A stretch of 64,000 nucleotides of DNA from Capnocytophaga felis (lineage in GTDB: Bacteria; Bacteroidota; Bacteroidia; Flavobacteriales; Flavobacteriaceae). This document shows, one piece after another, positions 1-9,450 of this stretch (positions are counted from its first letter, which is position 1; each line of letters opens with the position of its first letter). The DNA is taken from contig NZ_BLBC01000011.1 in NCBI RefSeq assembly GCF_009684755.1, forward strand, positions 62,001-126,000, read 5' to 3'. Made by a program: the position numbers and the translations under genes. A model generated the notes under the pieces. It was not told where the DNA came from. It ran no database searches and worked only from the letters and a program-made list of their open reading frames with translations.

Positions 1-3000
1 CAAAAGTATATGTCCTATCTTGTTTAGTGTACGTAGGTACATAGTTACCCACCGAAGCTTCTGTCAAAACAGGCTCGCCTATCATCACATAAGGATTATC
101 TGAAAATTTAATTGTCAGTGTAGAGGTTGTAATATTCTCTTGACCAATATTTTTATATTCTATCCTATATTGAAACTGTTGATTTAAAGCTAAATCTCGA
201 GTAAGAACATTACCTGTTCCATCAATATATGAAGCATCCACGTTCAAATTCAATGCGTTAGATTTCACTATAACATTAAATGTACAAGTACTTGTATTAC
301 CCGAAGCATCTGTGAAAACATAAGTTACTGTGTGCGTTCCAATATCGAAACGGTCACCGCTTTTATGTGTTTGCGTATGTGTCCAAGTACAATTATCTGT
401 GGCTGTGATTGTTTCCCAATTAACAATAGCAGAGCAAGTCCCCTCAGCAGCATTGACTACAATGGGAGTTGCAGGACAACCAATAATTTCCGGTGCTGTC
501 TTGTCTGGTTCTATGGTAATTGTGTTTTCTAAAACTCCTTCTAATTTGGTTCCCGGACATATCCCTTCCAACGATTTGATTTTATATTTAGCTCGGAATG
601 TGGTTGTTGACGAAATAGTTTGTTTAACCGTTTTTCCTGTACCTATACTTGGAAGAATTTCGTTACCATCAGCATTTACCATAAACCACTCAATATCAAA
701 CAACTGTTCAGAACCTCCAAAAATAAGCGTAACTTCTCCTCCCAAACACGGATCAAAATCTCCTAAAGTATATCTCATTCTTGGATTTGCATAATTACTT
801 GCTTTTACGGTTACGTTGTTGTACCATTTCCCACAAGTATGCTCTGTTTCAACAACATAGTCCCCATCTGAAACATTAGAAAAGACGTGTGATGTTGCCC
901 CAGAACCTTTCTCGTAAGTTTTCGAAATCACTTTACCCGTAGCATCTTTCAGCCTGAAAGTAAGTGGATATCGAATATCTTCAGGATTTTTTATTCCTAT
1001 GGCTACCAATCCATTACCATTGGTTCTATCGCAATATGTTGCTGAAACATCGGTTTGTAACGGATTGGTTTCTCTGATTTTAAACTCGTGATAATTAGTA
1101 ATAAAACGTGCCATTCCTCGTTGCCAAGGCTGAGCATTACCTCTAATAACATTTATAAAATCTGGCATTTTGGTAAAACCATCCACTCCATATTGATCAA
1201 GAGAACCTCCTGCATTATCTTTATCTATTACATAATAGCCCTGAGCACCCCACTTTAATATTTCAGCTTTCGCATAAATCATATTGGTTACAAACAATCG
1301 ATATTCACCCGGTGGCAAATTATTGAATGTTCCTGTTCTTGATCTGAAACCTGGCTGTCCTCCTACCGAGCTCCAAGTACCATTAGAATTTTTTCTTTGT
1401 ATTCCAACAGACAAATAAGGCATTGCTCCTTTATGAATCATTGCCAGATCAAAAGAAACATTACCAAATCTGCATTCTTGGTCTACTTCAATAAAGTCTC
1501 CATCATATTTCACAGGATATCTGAAATTTATAAGTCTTGTTCTGCTATCACCACAAGCATCGCTAAATGTAACATTATATTCGCCAGCTGGAAAATCTCC
1601 TATAATAACGTAATTTTTAGGATTTATTGCAGGATTTGTAGGATCATTAATTACCTCTTCTATTGGGAAATTAATAGTTCGCTCGTATGTTCCCGTTCCA
1701 TCCAAAGGCAAAGAAGTACTAAACGTTTTTGAAGTACTACCATCTGCAGGCATAATTGTCATTTTGGCAGGAAAAACAAACTTATTACTTGAAAGATAAA
1801 GACGAAGTGAAACTGTATTCTCATACACACCTCGATTCATTTCAAATCCATCAAAAATATAATCCAAGTAATGCTTATTTGGATCTTTTACAACATAAGT
1901 CATCCTTGAAATTTCGTGACAAGAATTAGGTGGGGTTCCAACAGAAGAATTATTCTTATATGTTACTTTGTACCAACCATTTCCAGAGTTTATTTCTATA
2001 TTAGTTCTGTCCTTAATATTAACACCCCCTGAAGCTTGTGTAATCCTTGTCCAGTGAGCTGGGTTATTGATATCAGGAGTTCCTGTTACGGATGCTTTAT
2101 ACACCTCATAATAATATCCTACCTCACCAGCATTTGCCTGATCTTCTGTTAACCATTCTCCCAAATTCTGATACCATTCATATTTGGCATAAACAGCTGG
2201 ATTATTAGTATCTGCTTCATTTTCAAACTGACGCCACATCCAATTTACCCCCGTATTGATTTTTAGTTGATTACCACAAGCTACTTGCGATTGGTTAATC
2301 AACCATACAGGCACTTGATTACGAACCACTGGCGGACTTTTAGGATGTTGAAAATAAGGATTCATACTTTGAGCATCCAATGTAAACTTCTCTCTGATGG
2401 TATTCAAAGCTCCTTCTATAACTAATTCTACCTTATCTCCAATATTAAAATTCCAACCACTATAGAAAGACATCCCTTCACTGATTTTACCATCAGCAAA
2501 AGTATGTGATATATCCTCTTCGTGCCCAGTGGTTAAATTTCGAATAATGGCTCTGCCCGTCTGTCTTAAAAAATTAATATTCTGACTATCATACGGCTTT
2601 CCGTCTTTTCTTCGTACCTGTATCCAAAATTGATACTTACACTGATCATTTATTCGAATGCGAGAGCTGGCTCCTTCTTTGTATATCTCAAATCTTAATT
2701 CTGTATCTACCGGTGAGGGAATTCTAATAGGTTCTTTACGCACTTCCCCACAGTCAGGCCTGTTGTTTGCTAAATCCTCAACAACAATTACTACATTTCC
2801 TGTTTTTATCGGTGTTGTTGCATTCCCTTGAAAAATAACAGCCGCATTCGATGTAGATTTTGCTATTTGTTGTGGAGGTATTGGTGGATTCAAAGGTGAA
2901 CCATCAGGATTTACGATACTAACTTTAAAAGGACCTATTCCTCCATTAGGTCTGATTTCAAACTGTATTTTCCCGTCATTTCCAGCAAGAGAAGGAGCTG

Positions 3001-3364
3001 TAATTTTCGGAGAAGTTATGTTTATATTTTTGTACGTAGAAGTAACCTGAACTGCTTTGGAAGTTGAACGAGTTGAGTTACTTTGATTTATAAGAGTAAC
3101 CGTATAAGTACCCGCCTTTAGGTTTGTAAATGTGTAACTTCCGTTTGCATCCAAAAGAGGAACACTTGGCAACCCAATTTGGTTAGGCTCTATTAATTCC
3201 ACGGCAAATGTACCCTTACAACCATCAGGAACTTTTACAGTTAGCGTTGCATCTGAAAGACACAATCCTGACTTTGTTGTTGTGGTAAAATTCTCGAAAC
3301 ATTGTTGCCCTTTAACTACCAATGTGGTAATCAAAAATGTGAAAACAAATAAAAACTTTTTCAT
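1..3364 (-). CDS. Large secreted surface protein with HYR domain (C-terminus beyond left edge)
   Basis: An open frame runs without a stop from an ATG at 3364 to the left edge, giving at least 1,121 residues; I translated several stretches by hand. It opens with a signal peptide (MKKFLFVFTFLITTLVVKGQ, a Bacteroidota-style cleavage before QQ). The body looks like a string of immunoglobulin-like or SprB-type segments. Near residues 950-1035 a hyalin-repeat (HYR) domain is clear, with IIGCPATPIVVNAAEGTCS, TATDNC and VTYVFTDASGNTSTCTFNV. It is followed by the start of a conserved-repeat (DUF11-like) domain. In this phylum such proteins are usually exported by the type IX system and carry a C-terminal sorting domain, but that end is outside the window. 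The role is probably adhesion or gliding-related; the exact function is unknown. Confidence 0.85.
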   Translation of the reverse strand, partial: MKKFLFVFTFLITTLVVKGQQCFENFTTTTKSGLCLSDATLTVKVPDGCKGTFAVELIEPNQIGLPSVPLLDANGSYTFTNLKAGTYTVTLINQSNSTRSTSKAVQVTSTYKNINITSPKITAPSLAGNDGKIQFEIRPNGGIGPFKVSIVNPDGSPLNPPIPPQQIAKSTSNAAVIFQGNATTPIKTGNVVIVVEDLANNRPDCGEVRKEPIRIPSPVDTELRFEIYKEGASSRIRINDQCKYQFWIQVRRKDGKPYDSQNINFLRQTGRAIIRNLTTGHEEDISHTFADGKISEGMSFYSGWNFNIGDKVELVIEGALNTIREKFTLDAQSMNPYFQHPKSPPVVRNQVPVWLINQSQVACGNQLKINTGVNWMWRQFENEADTNNPAVYAKYEWYQNLGEWLTEDQANAGEVGYYYEVYKASVTGTPDINNPAHWTRITQASGGVNIKDRTNIEINSGNGWYKVTYKNNSSVGTPPNSCHEISRMTYVVKDPNKHYLDYIFDGFEMNRGVYENTVSLRLYLSSNKFVFPAKMTIMPADGSTSKTFSTSLPLDGTGTYERTINFPIEEVINDPTNPAINPKNYVIIGDFPAGEYNVTFSDACGDSRTRLINFRYPVKYDGDFIEVDQECRFGNVSFDLAMIHKGAMPYLSVGIQRKNSNGTWSSVGGQPGFRSRTGTFNNLPPGEYRLFVTNMIYAKAEILKWGAQGYYVIDKDNAGGSLDQYGVDGFTKMPDFINVIRGNAQPWQRGMARFITNYHEFKIRETNPLQTDVSATYCDRTNGNGLVAIGIKNPEDIRYPLTFRLKDATGKVISKTYEKGSGATSHVFSNVSDGDYVVETEHTCGKWYNNVTVKASNYANPRMRYTLGDFDPCLGGEVTLIFGGSEQLFDIEWFMVNADGNEILPSIGTGKTVKQTISSTTTFRAKYKIKSLEGICPGTKLEGVLENTITIEPDKTAPEIIGCPATPIVVNAAEGTCSAIVNWETITATDNCTWTHTQTHKSGDRFDIGTHTVTYVFTDASGNTSTCTFNVIVKSNALNLNVDASYIDGTGNVLTRDLALNQQFQYRIEYKNIGQENITTSTLTIKFSDNPYVMIGEPVLTEASVGNYVPTYTKQDRTYTF

Positions 3365-3741
3365 CCTTTGATTGTTTATTATAGAATTAGTATAGTAATC
3401 TCCAACGTACAAAAGTATTTAATAATTTATTATTCACAAAATATAACATTTTTCTCTCAAAAAAGAAATCACAAATATCCACCATTAATACAACTATTCA
3501 AACAAAAACATAAATCATTAATTATCAACAACATTCATAAAAAAAGTATTATTAAATTCATACTTTTCTAAATATTATATATCGTTTTTTCAGGAAATGT
3601 TTTAACTAAATTATCTATTTTATTTAACAAAACAACCTTCCTTTTTAACATCATAGAATAATGAAACAGCTATAATCTTTTTGCTTTTATAAATTCTTTT
3701 CATATCTTTGCTTTATGTTTAACATTCTTTATTAGAACACT
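3365..3741. other. Divergent intergenic region, AT-rich
   Basis: This 377-bp spacer separates the large minus-strand surface protein from pncB. It is very AT-rich. Apart from the pncB promoter at its right end, I see no gene, RNA or repeat. The open frame at 3368-3571 has random-looking low-complexity codons and is rejected. Confidence 0.6.
3680..3710 (+). promoter_or_regulatory. Promoter of pncB
   Basis: TTTG at 3680-3683, a 19-bp spacer and TATCTTTG at 3703-3710 match the Bacteroidota sigma-ABfr consensus (TTTG / TAnnTTTG). The 5' leader to the ATG at 3742 would be about 25 nt. Confidence 0.75.
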
Positions 3742-4929
3742 ATGTCACACGAAAATCAGCGAATTTTTAATTCCATTTTAGATAATGATTTTTATAAGTT
3801 TACGATGCAATGTGCTGTTTTGAAATTATTTCCTAACACAAAAGGTCGTTACAAATTTATAAATCGAGGAAAACACGAGTTTCCCGAAGGTTTTGCCCAA
3901 GCGATGCAGCAGGCGGTGAATGATATGGCTCATTTAAAACTCACAAAGGATGAAAAAGAATTTTTAACGGTTAATTGCCCCTACTTAAATCCGGCTTATA
4001 TTGACTTTTTGGGAGGATATCGTTACGACCCTAATGAAGTAAAAATCAAACAAAATGGAAGTGATATAGAAGTTGAAGTTGAAGGTCTTTGGTATCGTAC
4101 TATTTTGTGGGAAGTGCCTCTGCTTGCGATGATTAGCGAACTTTATTACAAACTAACCAAAGCTAAGCAATGGACGGACGAGCAAATTATGGAAAACACC
4201 ATTGAAAAGGTAAGACTTTACGAAGAATTTGGTGTTGTTTTTGCTGAATTTGGCACTCGACGAAGACATTCTTACCACGTACACGACATCGTAATGCGAA
4301 CACTGACAAAATCAAAAAAATATATTTTTTCGGGCTCAAGCAACGTACATATGGCGATGAAATATCAAGTAAAGCCCATCGGAACACACGCCCACGAATG
4401 GTTTATGTTCCACGCTGCCGAGTACGGTTACAAAATGTCCAACGCTATGTCATTAGAACATTGGGTTGATGTATATCGAGGAGACTTAGGGATCGCTCTT
4501 TCAGACACTTACACAACAGATGTTTTCTTCAAGCAATTTGATAAAAAATTCAGCAAACTTTTCGATGGTGTTCGTCACGATAGTGGTGACCCGATTGTTT
4601 TTGCAGAAAAAACAATAAATCATTATAAAAAATTAGGAATCAATCCATTATCAAAATACATCATCTTTTCAGACGGATTAAACACCGAAAAAGTGAAGTT
4701 AATCACAGAAGCGTGTAAAGGCAAAATAGGAATTTCATTTGGTATCGGAACCAATTTAACTAATGATGTAGGTTTGCGACCAATGAATATTGTTATGAAA
4801 TTAACGGAAGTTTTAACCAGTGACAATGAGTGGGTTCCGACTGTAAAATTATCTGACGAACCTAACAAACACACTGGCGAACCACGAATGATTGAACTTG
4901 CAAAAGAAATTTTAAGAATTAGTAACTAA
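3742..4929 (+). CDS. pncB: Nicotinate phosphoribosyltransferase
   Basis: This 395-residue protein has the length and motifs of PncB, which joins nicotinate to PRPP (using ATP) to make nicotinate mononucleotide in the NAD salvage (Preiss-Handler) pathway. Visible family motifs are FGTRRR near residue 170, GTHAHEWF near 214 and VRHDSGDP near 277-284, which carries phosphoribosyl-binding residues. The C-terminal region holds the phosphate-binding FGIGTNLTND segment. The ATG lies about 30 nt downstream of a strong promoter. Two small genes follow on the same strand with gaps of 5 and 33 nt, so the three could be cotranscribed. It is a cytosolic housekeeping enzyme with no oddities seen. Confidence 0.95.
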   Translation: MSHENQRIFNSILDNDFYKFTMQCAVLKLFPNTKGRYKFINRGKHEFPEGFAQAMQQAVNDMAHLKLTKDEKEFLTVNCPYLNPAYIDFLGGYRYDPNEVKIKQNGSDIEVEVEGLWYRTILWEVPLLAMISELYYKLTKAKQWTDEQIMENTIEKVRLYEEFGVVFAEFGTRRRHSYHVHDIVMRTLTKSKKYIFSGSSNVHMAMKYQVKPIGTHAHEWFMFHAAEYGYKMSNAMSLEHWVDVYRGDLGIALSDTYTTDVFFKQFDKKFSKLFDGVRHDSGDPIVFAEKTINHYKKLGINPLSKYIIFSDGLNTEKVKLITEACKGKIGISFGIGTNLTNDVGLRPMNIVMKLTEVLTSDNEWVPTVKLSDEPNKHTGEPRMIELAKEILRISN

Positions 4930-4934
4930 AAAGT

Positions 4935-5165
4935 ATGAAACCTGCCTACATTTACATAATTCTCGGAGTTTTAGTAGCTTCACTTCGTTTTTGGTTCAAA
5001 CAGTATGACCAATTTTTACTAATTGGAGGAATGATGTTGCTGATGATTGGTATTTATTCCATTTCAAAATCATTACCTCCAAAAAGAGAAGAAGATTTTC
5101 AAGAGAGAATCTTTCCAAAAGAAGAGGAGAATAACACAGAGGAGAAAGAAAAAACAGAGAATTAA
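4935..5165 (+). CDS. Small two-helix membrane protein, unknown function
   Basis: A 76-residue protein begins 5 nt after pncB. Residues 4-20 and 27-44 are hydrophobic and should form two transmembrane helices, joined by a short WFKQYDQ loop. The C-terminal 30 residues are highly charged, rich in Glu and Lys, and would lie in the cytosol. I do not recognise a named family, but small proteins of this shape are common next to housekeeping genes in flavobacteria. The tight spacing to pncB and a plausible codon pattern support a real gene; the function is unknown. Confidence 0.7.
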   Translation: MKPAYIYIILGVLVASLRFWFKQYDQFLLIGGMMLLMIGIYSISKSLPPKREEDFQERIFPKEEENNTEEKEKTEN

Positions 5166-5198
5166 TTATTTTTCATCTAAGATTTTTGCATCAAAAAA

Positions 5199-5735
5199 AT
5201 GGAAATTGATGATTTAGTAGAAGTTATAGACGACACCATTCAGGGCAAAATAGTTAAAATCAACAAAGACAAAATAACTATTTTAACTCGGGAAGGGTTC
5301 GAACTTTCATTTGACAAATCGGAAGTAGTAAAAATCGAAAAGGAAAATAACCTGAAAATTAACTTCTTTGATTTGGATAATGATTCTCTTCTTAAAAACG
5401 CCGAAAAAAAGAAAAAAGTCATTTCCAAAAAAGAGAAAAAAATCCCTCCGATGGAAGTTGATTTGCATATTCATCAATTGGTAGCTTCTACCAAAAATAT
5501 GACTAATCACGAAATGCTTACACTTCAAATTGAAACCGCCCGAAAGCAATTAGAGTTTGCCATCGAAAAACGAATACAACGCGTCGTTTTTATTCACGGT
5601 GTGGGCGAAGGCGTTCTGCGTACCGAATTGGAATATCTCTTAGGGCGATATAATGTAAAATTCTACGATGCCGAATACAGCAAGTATGGGGTTGGTGCAA
5701 CAGAAGTTTATATTTTTCAAAATAATAAAGAATAA
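5199..5735 (+). CDS. Smr-domain protein (DUF2027/MutS2-like C-terminal domain)
   Basis: This 178-residue protein has two parts. Residues 1-60 form a small beta-rich domain (LVEVIDDTIQGKIVKINKDK) like the DUF2027 N-terminal region of Bacteroidota Smr proteins, followed by a lysine-rich linker. Residues about 85-175 form an Smr domain, with the signature DLHIHQL and the conserved FIHGVGEGVLR loop, ending in GATEVYIF. Smr domains are nucleases or nucleic-acid-binding modules found at the C-terminus of MutS2 and as stand-alone proteins, and are linked to recombination control or ribosome rescue. Which role applies here cannot be told. The gene ends 21 nt before a strong bidirectional terminator. 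Confidence 0.88.
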   Translation: MEIDDLVEVIDDTIQGKIVKINKDKITILTREGFELSFDKSEVVKIEKENNLKINFFDLDNDSLLKNAEKKKKVISKKEKKIPPMEVDLHIHQLVASTKNMTNHEMLTLQIETARKQLEFAIEKRIQRVVFIHGVGEGVLRTELEYLLGRYNVKFYDAEYSKYGVGATEVYIFQNNKE

Positions 5736-5756
5736 TTGAAATAAATTCATAAAAAA

Positions 5757-5789
5757 GAAATAAGCCACCTTTTTACGATGGCTTATTTC
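5757..5789. terminator. Bidirectional terminator between smr gene and DUF1573 gene
   Basis: A perfect 11-bp inverted repeat (GAAATAAGCCA / TGGCTTATTTC) with an 11-nt loop sits between two convergent genes, with A/T runs on both sides. Confidence 0.8.
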
Positions 5790-5815
5790 TCATTAAATAT
5801 AAAATAGTTATGGAT

Positions 5816-6190
5816 TTATTGCTGCACTTCTCCTCTAATTCTCAATGCTTTAACAGGATTTTGTTTTGCATTAGAGGTAACCGTTACTGTTTTACTGATA
5901 GGTCCAACACGTTTTGTATCGTATTTCACCTCAATTTTTCCTTTTGCTCCAGGAGCGATTGGTTCTTTCGTCCAAGAAGGCACTGTACAACCACAACTTG
6001 ACGCAACATTTGTAATTACAAGCGGAGCTTTTCCGGTATTTGTAAATTCAAAAACTCGAACTCCATCACTTCCTACTTTTATTTTTCCGTAATCAATTTC
6101 TTCAGTTTTGAAAGTGATCTCGGCAGTTTCTTGTGCGTAAGAAATCAACCCGAATGTAGCTACAAATAAAAATGTTAAAAACTTTTTCAT
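5816..6190 (-). CDS. Secreted DUF1573 protein
   Basis: A 124-residue protein with a clear signal peptide (MKKFLTFLFVATFGLISYAQ). The mature part is one DUF1573 domain, an Ig-like beta fold of the ASH/MSP type: IDYGKIKVGSDGVRVFEFTN, then APLVITNVASSCGCTVP with the typical SCGCT motif, then PGAKGKIEVKYDT and a terminal IRGEV strand. Proteins of this type are abundant and highly expressed in Bacteroidota, exported to the periplasm or cell surface, and have no agreed function. It is monocistronic, with its own terminator and about 220 bp of upstream spacer shared with valS. Confidence 0.9.
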   Translation of the reverse strand: MKKFLTFLFVATFGLISYAQETAEITFKTEEIDYGKIKVGSDGVRVFEFTNTGKAPLVITNVASSCGCTVPSWTKEPIAPGAKGKIEVKYDTKRVGPISKTVTVTSNAKQNPVKALRIRGEVQQ

Positions 6191-6367
6191 GGTATAAAAA
6201 TTAAATTAGTTTTATATTCTTTTTCATATACTCTCAACAATTATGCCAACTTTAGGTTTTCATCGTTAAGATTTTTCTAAATCCTACTTAAAGATTTTCA
6301 AATGTATATATCAGATAAAAAATCAGGGTGCAAAATTAATTTTTTTCTTCAAAATAAACAAATATCT

Positions 6368-6375
6368 TATATTTG
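6368..6375 (+). promoter_or_regulatory. -7 box of valS promoter
   Basis: TATATTTG matches TAnnTTTG and lies 36 nt upstream of the valS ATG. The -33 element is weak (T-rich, no clean TTTG). Confidence 0.55.
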
Positions 6376-6410
6376 CACAATAAATTAAGAAACAAAAATC
6401 AAGCCAAACT

Positions 6411-9107
6411 ATGGAAATTCCGTCAAAATATTTACCTACTTCGGTAGAAAGCAAGTGGTACGAGTATTGGATGAAATACAATTTCTTCCACTCAACTCCC
6501 GATGAAAGAACACCTTACACCATTGTAATCCCCCCGCCAAACGTTACGGGAATTTTGCATATGGGGCATATGCTCAATAACACAATTCAAGATGTACTTA
6601 TCCGCCGTGCAAGGCTAAAAGGTTTCAATGCTTGTTGGGTGCCGGGTACCGACCACGCTTCTATTGCCACCGAAGCCAAAGTAGTGGCAAAGCTCAAAGA
6701 ACAAGGCATTGACAAAGCCGACCTTTCCCGTGAAGAATTCTTAAAACACGCGTGGGATTGGACGCACCAATACGGCGGCGTCATCCTTGAGCAACTCAAA
6801 AAATTGGGTTGTTCGTGCGATTGGGACAGAACCAAATTTACCCTCGATGAGGATATGTACGCCTCTGTTATTAAGGTATTTGTCGATTTATATAACAAAG
6901 GATATATCTACCGCGGATACCGAATGGTCAATTGGGACCCACAAGCGAAAACCACCCTTTCCGATGAAGAAGTAATTTATAAGGAACAAAACGGAAAACT
7001 TTTTTACCTTAAATATTATATCGTTGATGAAAACGCTTCAACATCGCAGAACGGAGATTTTTTGATGGTAGCCACCACGCGTCCTGAAACGATTTTCGGC
7101 GATGTAGCGGTTTGTATCAACCCCAACGATGAGCGTTACAAACATCTGAAAGGCAAAAAAGTAATCGTGCCGATTGTAAATCGTGTTGTGCCAATTATTG
7201 AAGACGAGTATGTGGATATTGAGTTCGGAACGGGTGCTTTGAAAATCACTCCTGCTCACGACAAAAACGACTACGAAATCGGTGAAAAACACAAGTTGGA
7301 AATCATTGATGCCTTCACCGATGAGGGAAAACTCAACGCCTACGGATTGCATTATGAGGGGAAAGACCGATTTGCGGTGCGTAAGGAAATCGCCAAAGAA
7401 TTGGAAGAGAAAAATCTGTTGGAAAAAGTAGAAAATTACCTGAACAAAGTCGGTACTTCGGAGCGTACGGGGGCGGTAATTGAACAACGCCCGCTCGACC
7501 AATGGTTTTTAAAGATGGAAGAACTCGTAAAACCTGCCATCAGTAGTGTTTTGGAGAATGAAGAAATCCATTTCTTCCCAAAAAGATATGAAAATACCTA
7601 TCGCCATTGGATGGAAAACATCCGCGATTGGAATATTTCGCGTCAGCTTTGGTGGGGACAACAAATTCCGGCATACTATATATCCTCCCCCAACCCCTCC
7701 GAAGGAGGGGAGTTCCCAAAAGAATTGGAAAGGCAGTTTGTTGTGGCAGAAAATGAGGAAGAAGCACGAAAATTAGCTATTGAAAAGTTCCCGATATTAG
7801 CAGAGGTTAAAGGAGGATTTTACCTTCGTCAAGACGAAGACGCTTTGGATACTTGGTTCTCTTCGTGGTTGTGGCCAATGAGCGTTTTCGGTGGCATTTT
7901 AAACCCTGATAACGAAGAATACAAATACTATTATCCTACAAACGATTTGGTTACAGGCCCTGATATTATTTTCTTCTGGGTGGCGAGAATGATTATGGCA
8001 GGGTACGAATTCAAAGGGAAAAAACCTTTTACCAATGTCTATTTCACGGGGATTGTTCGCGATAAGCAAGGGCGAAAAATGTCCAAATCGCTTGGAAATT
8101 CACCCGATGCGTTGAAACTCATTGACGATTTTGGGGCGGACGGCGTTCGTGTGGGGCTTTTATTGTCGTCCGCAGCAGGAAATGACTTACTTTTCGATGA
8201 GGCACTTTGTCAGCAAGGTAGCGGATTTGCCAACAAGATTTGGAATGCCTTCCGACTCGTAAAAGGTTGGGAAATTTCGGAAGCTAATCAGTCTGAAAAC
8301 AAGCGAATTGCCATAGAATGGTACCGAAATAAATTCCAAAAAGTACTTGCCGAAACCGAAGACGATTTTGCAAAATACAGAATCTCCGATGCCTTGATGA
8401 AAATCTACAAATTGGTGTGGGACGACTTCTGTTCGTGGCTCTTGGAGATGGTAAAACCTGCTTACGGACAGCCGATTGACCAAAAAACGTTTGCAGAAAT
8501 TATTGCCATTTTTGAAGATAACCTCAAATTGTTGCATCCGTTTATGCCTTTCATCACGGAGGAAATCTGGCAACATATCACCGAACGAAAACCTCAGGAG
8601 GCTCTGGTAGTGGCAAAATATCCTGAAATAACTTCGTTCGATGAGCAGATTTTAGCCGAATTTGATACCGCCGCCGAAGTAATTTCGGGCATCAGAACCG
8701 TGCGAAAAGAGAAAAATATTCCGTTTAAGGAGGAAATGCCCCTTTCGGTACTCAACAACGAACAAACGGCAACAACTTTCGATGTGATTATCGCTAAGCT
8801 GGGCAACTTGTCCGAACTGAAATATGTTATCCAAAAGGTAGAGGGAGCGATTTCGTTCCGAGTGAAGTCCAACGAGTACTTCATTCCGCTGTCGGGAAGC
8901 GTGAATGTGGAAGAGGAAATCAAAAAACTCGAAGAGGAACTCAAATATACGCAAGGCTTTTTGGCTTCGGTGGAGAAAAAACTTTCCAACGAGAAATTTG
9001 TCAGCTCCGCCCCCGAAAAAGTGGTGGAGATGGAACGCAAAAAGCAAGCCGATGCACTGGCGAAGATTGAAACCATTCAGGAGAGCCTTAAAAACCTAAG
9101 AGGGTAA
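6411..9107 (+). CDS. valS: Valyl-tRNA synthetase
   Basis: This 898-residue class I synthetase charges tRNA-Val. The HIGH-type motif is HMGH near residues 51-54 ([15 protein letters not shown]), the KMSKS loop is at about 556-560 ([13 protein letters not shown]), and the editing (CP1) domain spans roughly 190-430. The C-terminal residues from about 820 form the coiled-coil arm ([15 protein letters not shown]) typical of ValRS. One oddity: at about residues 423-440 the chain contains [17 protein letters not shown], encoded by a C/G-rich palindromic element at 7684-7717 that is in frame. ValRS proteins I remember pass directly from IPAYY to a short turn and then FVVAE, so this looks like an in-frame repeat insertion into a tolerated surface loop. 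Confidence 0.96.
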   Translation: MEIPSKYLPTSVESKWYEYWMKYNFFHSTPDERTPYTIVIPPPNVTGILHMGHMLNNTIQDVLIRRARLKGFNACWVPGTDHASIATEAKVVAKLKEQGIDKADLSREEFLKHAWDWTHQYGGVILEQLKKLGCSCDWDRTKFTLDEDMYASVIKVFVDLYNKGYIYRGYRMVNWDPQAKTTLSDEEVIYKEQNGKLFYLKYYIVDENASTSQNGDFLMVATTRPETIFGDVAVCINPNDERYKHLKGKKVIVPIVNRVVPIIEDEYVDIEFGTGALKITPAHDKNDYEIGEKHKLEIIDAFTDEGKLNAYGLHYEGKDRFAVRKEIAKELEEKNLLEKVENYLNKVGTSERTGAVIEQRPLDQWFLKMEELVKPAISSVLENEEIHFFPKRYENTYRHWMENIRDWNISRQLWWGQQIPAYYISSPNPSEGGEFPKELERQFVVAENEEEARKLAIEKFPILAEVKGGFYLRQDEDALDTWFSSWLWPMSVFGGILNPDNEEYKYYYPTNDLVTGPDIIFFWVARMIMAGYEFKGKKPFTNVYFTGIVRDKQGRKMSKSLGNSPDALKLIDDFGADGVRVGLLLSSAAGNDLLFDEALCQQGSGFANKIWNAFRLVKGWEISEANQSENKRIAIEWYRNKFQKVLAETEDDFAKYRISDALMKIYKLVWDDFCSWLLEMVKPAYGQPIDQKTFAEIIAIFEDNLKLLHPFMPFITEEIWQHITERKPQEALVVAKYPEITSFDEQILAEFDTAAEVISGIRTVRKEKNIPFKEEMPLSVLNNEQTATTFDVIIAKLGNLSELKYVIQKVEGAISFRVKSNEYFIPLSGSVNVEEEIKKLEEELKYTQGFLASVEKKLSNEKFVSSAPEKVVEMERKKQADALAKIETIQESLKNLRG
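7684..7717. repeat. Palindromic repeat element embedded in valS
   Basis: The stretch contains CCCCTCC-GAA-GGAGGGG (7694-7710), a perfect 7-bp inverted repeat flanked by further C- and G-runs. It is far richer in G+C than the surrounding gene. It resembles the dispersed CCTCC/GGAGG palindromes seen between genes in Bacteroidota, but here it is translated in frame. Confidence 0.75.
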
Positions 9108-9145
9108 GGAAAAAAGAAAAGTGTAAAGGATAAAGTTAAAAGAAA

Positions 9146-9171
9146 GGGCGTATCGCATACGCTCTTTTTTT
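9146..9171 (+). terminator. Terminator of valS
   Basis: GCGTAT-CGC-ATACGC hairpin (9148-9162) followed by a run of seven T. Confidence 0.75.
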
Positions 9172-9450
9172 ATAGCCTATGCGTAAGAGCGTAAAGATTT
9201 TTCGACTGTTATGTGAAAAATTATATATAAGCAAAAAATATTTTGCCCCTACATTAAAAACATATGTTTTAGATGAATTGCGATGTACCCTTGTATTAAA
9301 AACAAATATCCTTGCCAAAAAACCACCATCAAAAGAACCTAAACCACAATGTTTTAAGCTTCTATTTAAAAAAAGTCTAAATAAATTTTATGTTTTCTAT
9401 GGAAAGTAATACTTTTGCCCCGTCAAAACTTTTAATGTAAACAATTACTT
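9172..9450. other. Intergenic region between valS and receptor
   Basis: AT-rich spacer. It carries one copy of the TTTTGCCCCTACA motif (9241-9253), which recurs at 11963-11976 and as an inverted pair at 13033-13104, and the -7 box of the receptor gene. No coding sequence is supported. Confidence 0.5.
9410..9417 (+). promoter_or_regulatory. -7 box of TonB-dependent receptor promoter
   Basis: TACTTTTG matches TAnnTTTG, 33 nt upstream of the ATG at 9451. No Fur-box or riboswitch was recognised in the short leader. Confidence 0.55.

Noticed and set aside
3368-3571. Open frame of 67 codons upstream of pncB
   Set aside because: Low-complexity AT-rich sequence (Ile, Lys, Asn, Tyr) with no promoter logic or resemblance to a protein.
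5297-5310. GGGTTCGAAC-like string resembling a tRNA T-loop
   Set aside because: It is inside the Smr gene, with no acceptor stem or cloverleaf around it.
5240-5549. Antisense frames inside the Smr gene
   Set aside because: Shadows of a well-supported coding gene, rich in Phe/Ser from the complement of Lys/Glu codons.
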